DNA of 64,000 bases from CBDHDJ01 sp965261645. Lineage in GTDB: Bacteria > Pseudomonadota > Alphaproteobacteria > SHVV01. Below, piece after piece: positions 52,530-61,052 of the stretch. Both the position numbers and the translations under genes were made by a program. The stretch covers positions 1,984,001 to 2,048,000 of the forward strand of contig CBDHDJ010000004.1 of NCBI GenBank assembly GCA_965261645.1, read 5' to 3'. The notes beneath the pieces were generated by a model that saw only the letters and a program-made list of their open reading frames with translations, was not told the origin of the DNA and made no database searches. Within the stretch, counting starts at the first letter, position 1, and the number at the start of each line of letters is the position of its first letter.

Positions 52530-54884
52530 ATGTACATCGGCAGGGCGCTGAAGCGTCGCGAGGACGAGCGGTTCCTGCGCGGCCGCGGGACCTATGTCGA
52601 TGACGTGACGCTTCCCAACATGGCCTATGCGGCCTTCGTCCGGAGCCCGCACGCCCATGCCGTCATCAATGGGTTCGCGACCGAGAAGGCCGAGGCGATG
52701 CCGGGCGTGCTGGCCGTCCTGACCGGTGCCGATTGGGCGGGCGAAGGTTTGGGCCGCTCGCCCTGCCTGTGGGCGATGCCGTTTCGCGACGGGCGGCCGA
52801 TGAACGAGGTCACGCCGCCGGTCCTGGCATCCGAGCTCGCGCTCTTCATCGGCGACACCGTGGCCATCGTGGTCGCGGAGACGGCGGCCCAGGCGCTCGA
52901 TGCCGGCGAGGCGGTGGAGATCGACTACGATCCCCAGCCTGCCGTGGTCGATACCGCTCACGCCCTCGATTCCGGCGCCCCCCTCGTCCATCACGAGTTC
53001 GGTTCCAATCTCGCCTTCGACTGGGAGATCGGCGACGAGGCGGCGACGGAGGCGGCCTTCGCCCGGGCCGCGCACGTGAGCTCGCTCGCGCACACCCAGA
53101 ACCGGATCACCGCGGCCTATATGGAGCCCCGCGCGGCGATCTGCCACTACGAATCAGTCAATGATCATTACACCCTGTGGGCGACGCTGCAGAACCCCCA
53201 CCTGCAGCGCCGGTGGCTCGCCGAACAGACGCTCTATATCCCCGAGCACAAGATTCGCGTCGTCTCGCCTGATGTCGGCGGCGGGTTCGGGCCCAAATTC
53301 TTTCCCTACCCTGAATATCCGACGCTCCTGTGGGCCTCGCGCAAGCTCGATCGCCCGGTGCGCTGGACCGAGACGCGTTCGGAGTGCTTCACCGTCGATC
53401 ATCACGCGCGGGACCACGTGACCGCCTACAAGATGGCGTTCGACAAGGACGGGAAAATCCTCGCCATCCGCACCGACACCAATGCGGCCCTGGGGGCCTA
53501 TTGCAGCGTCGCTGCGCCGGTTGTGCCGACCTTCGGCCACGCGCTGCTGCCGAGCCTTTATACGGTGCCTGCGGTTTATGCGCGGCTCAATCTGGTTTAC
53601 ACCCACTCGACGCCGATCGACGCCTATCGCGGCGCCGGCCGGCCCGAGGTGCAATATGTCGTCGAGCGCCTGCTCGAGAATGGCGCGCGCGAGATGGGCA
53701 TCGACGTGTGCACGGTGCGCCAGCGCAATTTTATTCAGGCCGAGCAGTTCCCCTACACGACGACGACCGAGGTCACCTACGATTCGGGCGATCCGCCTGG
53801 CCTCATGCGGACCGTGAAAGAGATCGGCAATTACCAATCTCTCCGCGACGAGCAGGCGCGCTTGCGCAATGACGGCGTCCTCATGGGCATCGGGCTCGCC
53901 GGCTTCATGGACTGCGCGGCGATGGGGCCGAGCAAGATCGGCGCCCAGGAAGGCGCGCGCCATGGCTGGTGGGACTCCGCCAATGTCCGGGTTCATCCCA
54001 CCGGCAAGGTCACGGTCTTGTGCGCCAGCCACAATCACGGCCAGGCGCAGGAGACGACATTTGCCCAGATCGCGGCGGACAAGCTCGGCGTCGATTTCGA
54101 CGATGTCGAGATCGTCGTCGGCGATACCGACCGAATCCCCTTCGGCATCGGCACCGGGGCCTCGCGTTCGATCACCCTGTTCGGCACCGCGATCACCATG
54201 GGCGCCGAGCGCATCATCGAGAAGGGCCGCAAGCTCGCCGCCCACCTGATGGAATGCGCGCCGGCGGACGTCGATTACGAGGGTGGCGCGTTCATCGTCA
54301 AAGGCACCGATCGTCAGATGACGTTCCAGGAGATCGCCGGCGCCGCCTATTACGGCGCCGATTATCCCGAGGACTTCGAGCTCGGGCTCGACGAGACCGC
54401 GTTCTACGATCCGGACGATTACAACTATCCCTCGGCGCTGCATCTCTGCACCGTGCTCGTCGATCCCGAGACCGGACAGATTCGGCTGCGCGATTATTTC
54501 GCCGTCGATGATTGCGGCCGGGTGATCAACCCGATGGTCGTCGAGGGGCAGATCCATGGCGGGCTGGTGCAGGGCATCGGCCAGGCGCTGATGGAGCACT
54601 GCATCTACGAGCCGGAGTCGGGGCAGAACCTCACCGGCACGTTCATGGACTACGCCGTGCCGCGGGCCGAGGACGTGCCGGCCTTCGGCTGCGGGCGCTT
54701 GGAGTCGCTCAGCCCCAACAACCCGCTCGGCGTCAAGGGCGCCGGCGAGAGCGGCACCATCGGTGCGCCGGCGGCCGTCGGCAATGCGGTGGTCGACGGG
54801 CTCTGGCATCTCGGCGTGCGCCATGTCGAGATGCCGATGACGCCGATGCGGGTGCGCCAGGCCATCGAGGCCGCGGGCCACTGA
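52530..54884 (+). CDS. Molybdenum hydroxylase large subunit (CoxL/CutL-like, form II motif)
   Basis: 784 residues from ATG 52530 after GGGAGGA. Xanthine-dehydrogenase-family molybdopterin-binding subunit: N-terminal a/b hammerhead (YIGRALKRREDERFLRGRGT, VRSPHAHA), then VVSPDVGGGFGPKF, DAYRGAGRPEVQYVVERLLE (the AYRGAGR active-site loop of form II, not the AYRCSFR of genuine CO dehydrogenase), and GVKGAGESGTIGAP with the catalytic Glu at residue 740. It hydroxylates an aldehyde or N-heteroaromatic carbon using molybdenum cytosine dinucleotide. No medium (FAD) or small (2Fe-2S) subunit gene is in the window. It heads the catabolic cluster 52530-63410. Confidence 0.93.
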   Translation: MYIGRALKRREDERFLRGRGTYVDDVTLPNMAYAAFVRSPHAHAVINGFATEKAEAMPGVLAVLTGADWAGEGLGRSPCLWAMPFRDGRPMNEVTPPVLASELALFIGDTVAIVVAETAAQALDAGEAVEIDYDPQPAVVDTAHALDSGAPLVHHEFGSNLAFDWEIGDEAATEAAFARAAHVSSLAHTQNRITAAYMEPRAAICHYESVNDHYTLWATLQNPHLQRRWLAEQTLYIPEHKIRVVSPDVGGGFGPKFFPYPEYPTLLWASRKLDRPVRWTETRSECFTVDHHARDHVTAYKMAFDKDGKILAIRTDTNAALGAYCSVAAPVVPTFGHALLPSLYTVPAVYARLNLVYTHSTPIDAYRGAGRPEVQYVVERLLENGAREMGIDVCTVRQRNFIQAEQFPYTTTTEVTYDSGDPPGLMRTVKEIGNYQSLRDEQARLRNDGVLMGIGLAGFMDCAAMGPSKIGAQEGARHGWWDSANVRVHPTGKVTVLCASHNHGQAQETTFAQIAADKLGVDFDDVEIVVGDTDRIPFGIGTGASRSITLFGTAITMGAERIIEKGRKLAAHLMECAPADVDYEGGAFIVKGTDRQMTFQEIAGAAYYGADYPEDFELGLDETAFYDPDDYNYPSALHLCTVLVDPETGQIRLRDYFAVDDCGRVINPMVVEGQIHGGLVQGIGQALMEHCIYEPESGQNLTGTFMDYAVPRAEDVPAFGCGRLESLSPNNPLGVKGAGESGTIGAPAAVGNAVVDGLWHLGVRHVEMPMTPMRVRQAIEAAGH

Positions 54885-54917
54885 TCGCAACAAGGCCGTC
54901 ATTGAAGGGGGGATGGC

Positions 54918-56354
54918 ATGGCCGGATTTGCCGAATACCAGAACTATGATGCGCTCGGTCTGGCCGAGCTGATCCGCGCCAAGGAGGTCACGCCCGGCGA
55001 GGTGCTGGAAGCGGCGATCGCGCGGGTGGAGGCTATCAACCCGGCCATCAATGCGGTCGTCAACAAGATGTACGACGAGGCCGAACAGACGATCGCCGCG
55101 GGCCTCCCCGACGGCCCGTTCACCGGTGTACCGTATATGCTGAAGGACCTCGGTTACTACTACGCCGGCGTCGCCACTTCGGCCGGCAGCCGGCTGTTTG
55201 CCGAGTATGTCCCGGATCATGACAGCACGATTACGGAGCGCACCCGCGCCGCCGGACTCGTGATCATGGGCAAGACCAACACGCCCGAGCTCGGCCTCGC
55301 CGGCACGACGGAGTCCCAGCTCTTTGGCCCGACGCGCAATCCGTGGAACCTCGAGCGGAGCGCCGGCGGCTCCTCGGGCGGCGCCACCGCGGCCGTGGCG
55401 AGCCGTATGCTGCCAATGGCTCACGCCACCGATGGCGGCGGATCGATCCGCATTCCGTGCGCCAACTGCGGCGTGTTTGGGCTGAAGCCGACGCGCGCCC
55501 GCTATCCGGTGGGTCCCGATGTCGGCGAGGGCATGAGCGGGCTGTCGGTCGGCCATTGCGGGTCACGCTCGGTGCGTGACTCAGCGGCGCTGTTGGACGC
55601 GACGCATGGGCCATCGCCTGGCGATCCCTACATCGCGCCGCCGCCCGAGCGGCCCTTCCTCGAGGAGGTCGGCGCCGATCCGGGCCAGCTTCGCATCGCG
55701 GTCATGACCAAGACCCATGCCGGCGCGGCGATCGATCCCGAATGCGTCAAGGCGATCGAAGATGCTGCCAAGCTGTGTTCCGATCTCGGCCATGTCGTCG
55801 AGGATGCGGCGCCGGAGGTGGACGATGCCGAGATGCGTCATGTCTGGCGCATCATCATCGGCGCGAACGTTTACAACATGGTGCATGCGCGGGCCCGGGC
55901 GCTGGGCCGCGATCTCCAACAAGGCGATCTCGAGCGGGTGCCCTACGCCTGGGTGGAGGAGGCCGCCAACTACACCGGCGCCGACTACGCTCTCGCCATC
56001 CAAACCATGCACCGCATCGGCCGCCAGATGGCCGGGTTCTTCGAGAACTACGACGTGCTCCTGTCCACCACCATGGCCAAGCCGCCGATCCCGCTCGGCG
56101 CCATGGACATGATGAACGCGGATTTGGATGATTATTACGAGCGCCAGCTGATGGACGAGATCCCGTTCACGCCCCTATTCAACGAATCGGGCGGACCGGC
56201 CATGTCGGTGCCGCTTTTCTGGTCCGGCGATGGCCTGCCGATCGGCATCCATTTCGGCACCCGTTTCGGCGATGACGCGGCGCTGTTCCGCCTCGCTTCA
56301 CAACTCGAAGCGGCACGGCCCTGGGCCGATCGCCGGCCGCCCGAGCCGGGGTAG
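54918..56354 (+). CDS. Amidase signature family amidase
   Basis: 478 residues. The Ser-cisSer-Lys triad is visible: Lys76 in GVPYMLKDLG, cis-Ser152 in AGGSSGGATAAVAS and nucleophile Ser176 in HATDGGGSIRIPCANCGVFG. It hydrolyses a carboxamide to the acid and ammonia. It lies 33 bases after the molybdenum-hydroxylase gene and 30 bases before the first hydratase gene, so it is almost certainly in one operon with both. An amide intermediate in the same catabolic route is the natural inference. Confidence 0.93.
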   Translation: MAGFAEYQNYDALGLAELIRAKEVTPGEVLEAAIARVEAINPAINAVVNKMYDEAEQTIAAGLPDGPFTGVPYMLKDLGYYYAGVATSAGSRLFAEYVPDHDSTITERTRAAGLVIMGKTNTPELGLAGTTESQLFGPTRNPWNLERSAGGSSGGATAAVASRMLPMAHATDGGGSIRIPCANCGVFGLKPTRARYPVGPDVGEGMSGLSVGHCGSRSVRDSAALLDATHGPSPGDPYIAPPPERPFLEEVGADPGQLRIAVMTKTHAGAAIDPECVKAIEDAAKLCSDLGHVVEDAAPEVDDAEMRHVWRIIIGANVYNMVHARARALGRDLQQGDLERVPYAWVEEAANYTGADYALAIQTMHRIGRQMAGFFENYDVLLSTTMAKPPIPLGAMDMMNADLDDYYERQLMDEIPFTPLFNESGGPAMSVPLFWSGDGLPIGIHFGTRFGDDAALFRLASQLEAARPWADRRPPEPG

Positions 56355-56384
56355 CGGCGCTTCGGTTGATGAGGAGGATGACCC

Positions 56385-57287
56385 ATGCTGACTGAAGAGC
56401 AGATCAAACAGTCCGCCGCCTATCACATCAGGGCGCGGCAAGACCATAAACTCATCCTCGATATGCCCGACGAGCTCGTCCCGCGCAGCGAGGAGGAGGG
56501 TTATGCCGTGCAGGATGCGGTGCTGGCCTGGCACAAGGAGAACGAAGCCGATGAGGTCGGCGGCTACAAGGCGGGCGTGGTCTCCTACAAGAACCGCGTG
56601 TTCATGGGCGGCTCCGAGGTGATCGGCTACGACAACCCGCTGTTCGCCGGGCTGCGCAACAGCACGATCTATCGCGACGAGGCGGTGATGAAGATTGCCG
56701 ATTACTGCCTGCCGAAGGACCCGCCGAGCCCGATCGAGCCCGAGCCCGTCGCTATGGGCCCGCGCGTCGAGAGCGAGTTTGCCGTGCGCATCGGTGAGGA
56801 CGTGCCCGTGGATGGCGCGCCCTATACGCGGGACAGCATCGGCGAGTTCGTCGCCGAATGCTTGGCCGGTATCGAGCTGGTCGATCCGCGCATGGAGTAT
56901 GCCGATTATGGCGTTCCCTTCGGCGGCCTGATGATCGCCGACTATGGCGGCAACTGGGGCGCGGTCTTCGGCCATGGCCGGACCGACTGGAAACATCTCG
57001 ATCTCGCCGCGCTGCGCACGCGCATCATCATCGACGGCAAGGAGGCCGATACCGGCACCGGCGCCGATCTCGCGGTGCACCCGCCGGGCCATCCCTTCGA
57101 GATTCTCGCCTGGCTGACCAACCATCTCATCAGGTTCGGCGGCCGCAGGGCGTTGCCGGCCAGCCTGCGCGAGGGCGATCTCCTACTGCTCGGCTCGGCG
57201 GTCGTCAGCCAGTACGGCTTCAAAGCGCCGGCCGAGATGATCTGCGAGTGGGACGAGCTCGGCGCGGCCCGGGTGCGCTGGGAATAA
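56385..57287 (+). CDS. 2-keto-4-pentenoate hydratase (MhpD/FAH superfamily), tandem copy 1
   Basis: 300 residues. It is the most divergent of five paralogues in the window: starts MLTEEQIKQSAAYHIRARQD, ends ICEWDELGAARVRWE. The conserved GGYKAGVVSYKNR loop, the metal pair in GPRVESEFAVRIGEDVP and GIELVD are present. MhpD-type enzymes add water to 2-hydroxydienoates or decarboxylate 4-oxalocrotonate. Divergence in the loop after residue 80 (SEVIGYDNPLFAGLRNSTIY) and in the segment DPPSPIEPEPVAM suggests a substrate different from copies 2-4. Confidence 0.92.
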   Translation: MLTEEQIKQSAAYHIRARQDHKLILDMPDELVPRSEEEGYAVQDAVLAWHKENEADEVGGYKAGVVSYKNRVFMGGSEVIGYDNPLFAGLRNSTIYRDEAVMKIADYCLPKDPPSPIEPEPVAMGPRVESEFAVRIGEDVPVDGAPYTRDSIGEFVAECLAGIELVDPRMEYADYGVPFGGLMIADYGGNWGAVFGHGRTDWKHLDLAALRTRIIIDGKEADTGTGADLAVHPPGHPFEILAWLTNHLIRFGGRRALPASLREGDLLLLGSAVVSQYGFKAPAEMICEWDELGAARVRWE

Positions 57288-57367
57288 CACCACCACGACG
57301 ATTGACCCGGTGCATCGCGCTGCCTAGGCTATCGGTCAAATCAACTGATTCACAAAGGGGGGATCAC

Positions 57368-58267
57368 ATGACACTCACTGCAGAACAGGCCAAGCAATCG
57401 GCCGAATATTTCGTCCGGGCGCGCCACGACCACAAGCTCATCCGCGATCTACCGGCCGATCTCGTTCCGCGCACGGAAGACGAAGGCTATGCCGTGCAGG
57501 ATGCGGTGCTGACCTGGCACCAGGAAAACGAGAACGACGAGGTCGGCGGCTACAAGGCCGGGCTCGTCTCCTATCGCAACCGCGAGATTCTGGGTGGCTC
57601 GGAAGTGATCGGTTACGACAATCCGTGCTTCGCCGGTATCCGTAAGAGCACGATCTACCGCAACCTGTGCGTCATGAAGCAGGCCGAGTTCTGCGCCGCG
57701 CCCGAGCAGCCCCGGGAACCCATTCCCATCGCGCTCGGCCCCCGCGTCGAGAGCGAATTCGCCGTCCGCATCGGCGAGGACATGCCGGCCGCGAGCGCGC
57801 CCTACACGCCGGACAGCGTCCGCGAGTTCGTCGCCGAGTGCATGGCAGGCATCGAGCTCGTCGATTGCCGCATGGAATATTTCGACTACGGCACGCCCAA
57901 CGGCGCGCTGATGATCGCCGATTACGGCTCGAACTGGGGTGCGGTCTTCGGCGGCGGGCGAACCGACTGGCAGCACCTCGATCTCGCCGCGTTGCGCACC
58001 AAAATCTCCGCCAACGGCAAGGAGATCGACACCGGCACCGGCGCCGATCTCGCGGTCCACCCGCCGGGCCATCCGTTCGAGATCCTGGCGTGGATGGCCA
58101 ATCACCTGGCCAAGTTCGGCGGCCGCGAGACCCTCCCCAACCATCTTCGCAAGGGCGACATGCTCATCCTCGGTTCGGCCACGGTGAGCTATTACGGCTG
58201 GGAGCCGCCGATCGACATCGTCTGCGAGTGGGAGGAGTTGGGCGAAGCCCGCGCCCGCTGGGAGTAG
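57368..58267 (+). CDS. 2-keto-4-pentenoate hydratase (MhpD/FAH superfamily), tandem copy 2
   Basis: 299 residues from ATG 57368 (AAGGGGGG ribosome-binding site). Metal ligands Glu128 and Glu130 in GPRVESEFAVRIGEDMP and Glu162 in GIELVDCRMEYFDYG. It matches copies 3 and 4 and the gene at 6371 almost block by block. The gap to copy 1 (80 bases) could contain a separate promoter but no clear one is seen. Distinct residues are QENENDEVGGYKAGLVSYRN and the acceptor loop EFCAAPEQPREPIPIAL. Confidence 0.93.
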   Translation: MTLTAEQAKQSAEYFVRARHDHKLIRDLPADLVPRTEDEGYAVQDAVLTWHQENENDEVGGYKAGLVSYRNREILGGSEVIGYDNPCFAGIRKSTIYRNLCVMKQAEFCAAPEQPREPIPIALGPRVESEFAVRIGEDMPAASAPYTPDSVREFVAECMAGIELVDCRMEYFDYGTPNGALMIADYGSNWGAVFGGGRTDWQHLDLAALRTKISANGKEIDTGTGADLAVHPPGHPFEILAWMANHLAKFGGRETLPNHLRKGDMLILGSATVSYYGWEPPIDIVCEWEELGEARARWE

Positions 58268-58343
58268 CACGACCGCATCGCGTGAGCTTATGGTTCACGC
58301 TGCGTACACGATGGTTCAGATCAACAGAATCGCAGGGGACCGC

Positions 58344-59243
58344 ATGACTTTAACGGCCGAGCAAATCAAGCAGACAGCCGAGTATTTCATTCGGGCGCGC
58401 CGCGAGCACCAGCTCATCCGCACCATGCCGGAGGAGCTTATCCCGCGCACGGAAGACGAAGGCTATGCCGTCCAGGACGCTGTCATGACCTGGCACCGGG
58501 ACAATGAGAACGACGAGATCGGTGGCTTCAAGGCCGGGGTGGTGTCCTACAAAAACCGTCAGCTCATTGGTGGTAAGGAGGCCCTCGGATTCGACAGTCC
58601 CGCCTTTGGCGGCATTCGCAAGAGCACGATCTACCGCGACGAGGCCATCGTGAAACAGGCCGATTTTTGCCCGGCGCCCGAAAAGATCCGGGAACCCATT
58701 GCGATCGCGGTCGGCCCCCGGGTGGAAAGCGAATTCGCCGTTCGCATCGGTGAGGATATCCCGGCCGACGGCGTGCCTTACACGCGAGACAGCGTTCGTG
58801 AGTTTGTCGCCGAATGCATGGTGGGTATCGAGCTGGTCGATTGCCACGCCGAGTTTTTTGACTTCGGCTTACCCAATGGCGCCCTGCAAATCGCCGATTA
58901 TTGCGGCAATTGGGGCGCGGTCTTCGGCCATGGGCGGACGGACTGGAACCATCTCGATCTCGCGGCGCTGCGCACCAAGATTTCCGCCAACGGCAAGGAA
59001 ATCGATACGGGCAGCGGCGCCGATCTTGCCGTTCACCCGCCGGGCCATCCGTTCGAGATTCTCGCCTGGATTGCCAATCACCTGGCCAAGTTCGGCGGCC
59101 GGGAGACGCTGCCCAACCATATCCGTAAGGGCGACTTTCTGCTCTTGGGCTCGGCGACGGTGAGCTATCACAGCTGGGAGCCGCCGGTCGACATTCTCGC
59201 CGAATGGGACGAGTTGGGCGAAGCGCGCGCCCGCTGGGAGTAG
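58344..59243 (+). CDS. 2-keto-4-pentenoate hydratase (MhpD/FAH superfamily), tandem copy 3
   Basis: 299 residues from ATG 58344; an upstream ATG (58290) would add 18 residues not seen in the paralogues. GGFKAGVVSYKNRQL replaces the GGYKAG of the others and the segment LVDCHAEFFDFGLPNGALQI is unusual. The metal-site residues VESEFAVRIGEDIP and GIELVD are kept. It lies 76 bases after copy 2 and 9 bases before copy 4. Confidence 0.93.
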   Translation: MTLTAEQIKQTAEYFIRARREHQLIRTMPEELIPRTEDEGYAVQDAVMTWHRDNENDEIGGFKAGVVSYKNRQLIGGKEALGFDSPAFGGIRKSTIYRDEAIVKQADFCPAPEKIREPIAIAVGPRVESEFAVRIGEDIPADGVPYTRDSVREFVAECMVGIELVDCHAEFFDFGLPNGALQIADYCGNWGAVFGHGRTDWNHLDLAALRTKISANGKEIDTGSGADLAVHPPGHPFEILAWIANHLAKFGGRETLPNHIRKGDFLLLGSATVSYHSWEPPVDILAEWDELGEARARWE

Positions 59244-59252
59244 AGCGACCGC

Positions 59253-60152
59253 ATGACGTTGACCGCCGAGCAGATCAGACAATCGTCCGAGTATTTCATC
59301 CGGGCACGGCATGACCACAAGCTCATCCGCGACCTGCCGGACCAGCTTGTCCCGCGCACGGAAGACGAGGGCTATGCCGTGCATGATGCGGTGTTGACGT
59401 GGCACAAGGAAAACGAGAACGACGAGGTCGGCGGCTACAAGGCCGGGATGGTCTCCTACCGCAACCGCGAGATTATGGGCGGCACGGAGGCCGTCGGGTT
59501 TGACAACCCGGTGCTTGCCGGCATCCGCAAGAGCACGATCTACCGCGATCAGGCCATCATGAAACAAACCGAGTATTGCGCCCCGCCGGAAAAGCTCAGC
59601 GAGCCCATTGCCATCGCGGTCGGGCCCCGGGTCGAGAGCGAATTCGCCGTGCGCATCGGCGAGGACATGCCGGCCGCAGGCGTGCCCTATACACAGGACA
59701 GCGTTCGTGAGTTTGTCGCCGAGTGCATGGCAGGCATCGAGCTCGTCGATCCGCGCATGGAGTATTTCGACTACGGCACACCCAACGGCGCGTTGATGAT
59801 TGCCGACTATGGCGGCAATTGGGGTGCCGTCTTCGGCCAGGGCCGGACGGACTGGCACAATCTCGATCTCGCAGCACTACGCACCAAGATCTCCGCTGAC
59901 GGCAGGGAGATCGACACCGGAATCGGCGCCGATCTCGCGGTCCACCCGCCGGGCCATCCACTCCGAATCCTCGCCTGGATGGCCAATCACCTGGCCAAGT
60001 TCGGCGGGCGGGAGACGCTCCCTGACCATATCCGCAAGGACGATCTGATCATCCTCGGTTCGGCCACGATTAGCTATTACGGCTGGGAGCCGCCGGTCGA
60101 TATTCTGTGCGAATGGGAGGAGTTGGGCGAAGCGCGCGCCCGTTGGGAGTAA
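59253..60152 (+). CDS. 2-keto-4-pentenoate hydratase (MhpD/FAH superfamily), tandem copy 4
   Basis: 299 residues. Start MTLTAEQIRQSSEYFIRARHDH, metal site VESEFAVRIGEDMPAAGVPY and GIELVDPRMEYFDYGTPNGA. The only copy with HPPGHPLRILAWMANHLA in place of HPFEILAW. Nine bases separate it from copy 3, so the two are translated from one message. A terminator follows at 60186, which suggests that the operon from 52530 ends here. Confidence 0.93.
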   Translation: MTLTAEQIRQSSEYFIRARHDHKLIRDLPDQLVPRTEDEGYAVHDAVLTWHKENENDEVGGYKAGMVSYRNREIMGGTEAVGFDNPVLAGIRKSTIYRDQAIMKQTEYCAPPEKLSEPIAIAVGPRVESEFAVRIGEDMPAAGVPYTQDSVREFVAECMAGIELVDPRMEYFDYGTPNGALMIADYGGNWGAVFGQGRTDWHNLDLAALRTKISADGREIDTGIGADLAVHPPGHPLRILAWMANHLAKFGGRETLPDHIRKDDLIILGSATISYYGWEPPVDILCEWEELGEARARWE

Positions 60153-60185
60153 GCGTTAGGCAGCCGGGCGACCGGTCGAGAAAAT

Positions 60186-60217
60186 TGGGGCGGCGCTTGG
60201 CGCCGCCCATTCTTTTG
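60186..60217 (+). terminator. Rho-independent terminator after the hydratase array
   Basis: Stem GGGCGGCG/CGCCGCCC with a five-base loop and a following ATTCTTTT. It lies 35 bases after the stop codon of tandem copy 4 and separates the hydratase array from the O-methyltransferase gene. Confidence 0.8.
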
Positions 60218-60306
60218 CGGCGACCGAATAGGTGCGAGCTATCCCGGATCGGGCTATAAGCCGCCCCTCGCCCCTTAAGGGACGCTCATAAACGAAGGAA
60301 TCGACC

Positions 60307-60972
60307 ATGGCCAGCCGAACGATTTCGCTGACCGCCGAATTGACGGACTACCTGCGCACGGTTGCGGTGCGCGAGCCCGACATCCTCCGCCGCTTGCGCG
60401 CTGAGACCGAGGGTGTCAAGGGCGCGATGATGCAGATCACGCCCGAGCAGGGGGCGCTGATGGCGCTGTTGGTGCAACTGATCGGGGCGCGGCGCACCCT
60501 CGAGATCGGCGTTTACACCGGCTACAGCTCGCTCGCCGTCGCGCTGGCCCTGCCCGAGGACGGCCGCATCACCGCGTGCGATATCAACGAGGAGTGGACG
60601 TCGATCGCCCGGCGCTACTGGGACGAGGCCGGAATCGCCCACAAGATCGATCTCAACCTGGCGCCGGCGGTGGCGACCCTGGAAAGGCTCGTCGCTGAGG
60701 GCCAGAACGGGGCTTACGATTTTGCCTTCATCGACGCGGACAAGGAGAACTACGACACTTATTACGAGCGCGCCCTCGAGCTCGTGCGCCCGGGCGGCCT
60801 CCTTGCCATCGACAATGTGCTGTGGGACGGCAACGTCATCGACAAGAACAAGACCGATGCGATGACCGAGGCGATCCGCGCCATCAACGAAAAAGTGCGC
60901 ACTGACGAGCGCGTCAGCATCTGCATGGTGCCGATCGGCGACGGGCTCACCCTAGCCGTCAAACGCCCGTAA
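60307..60972 (+). CDS. Class I SAM-dependent O-methyltransferase (CCoAOMT family)
   Basis: 221 residues. SAM motif LEIGVYTGYSSLAVALALPE, acidic end of strand 2 ITACDINEEW, and the divalent-metal Asp residues in DFAFIDADKENYDTYYERAL and LLAIDNVLWDGNVID. N-terminal MMQITPEQGALMALLVQLIG is typical. It methylates a catechol-like hydroxyl group. It is placed between the hydratase array and the second molybdenum-hydroxylase gene, consistent with aromatic metabolism, but it lies after a terminator and may have its own promoter. Confidence 0.93.
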   Translation: MASRTISLTAELTDYLRTVAVREPDILRRLRAETEGVKGAMMQITPEQGALMALLVQLIGARRTLEIGVYTGYSSLAVALALPEDGRITACDINEEWTSIARRYWDEAGIAHKIDLNLAPAVATLERLVAEGQNGAYDFAFIDADKENYDTYYERALELVRPGGLLAIDNVLWDGNVIDKNKTDAMTEAIRAINEKVRTDERVSICMVPIGDGLTLAVKRP

Positions 60973-61052
60973 CGTCCCTTTCGCACGCGCCACTTCGTGA
61001 TAGTCTTTCTCCCGCAGGGAGAACGTCCACACCAATTTCTGGAAAGATCGCG

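Noticed and set aside
53154..55556. 800-codon open frame on the minus strand
   Set aside because: It is the antisense shadow of the molybdenum-hydroxylase and amidase genes; composition is Arg/Asp/Gly/His-rich and has no domain.
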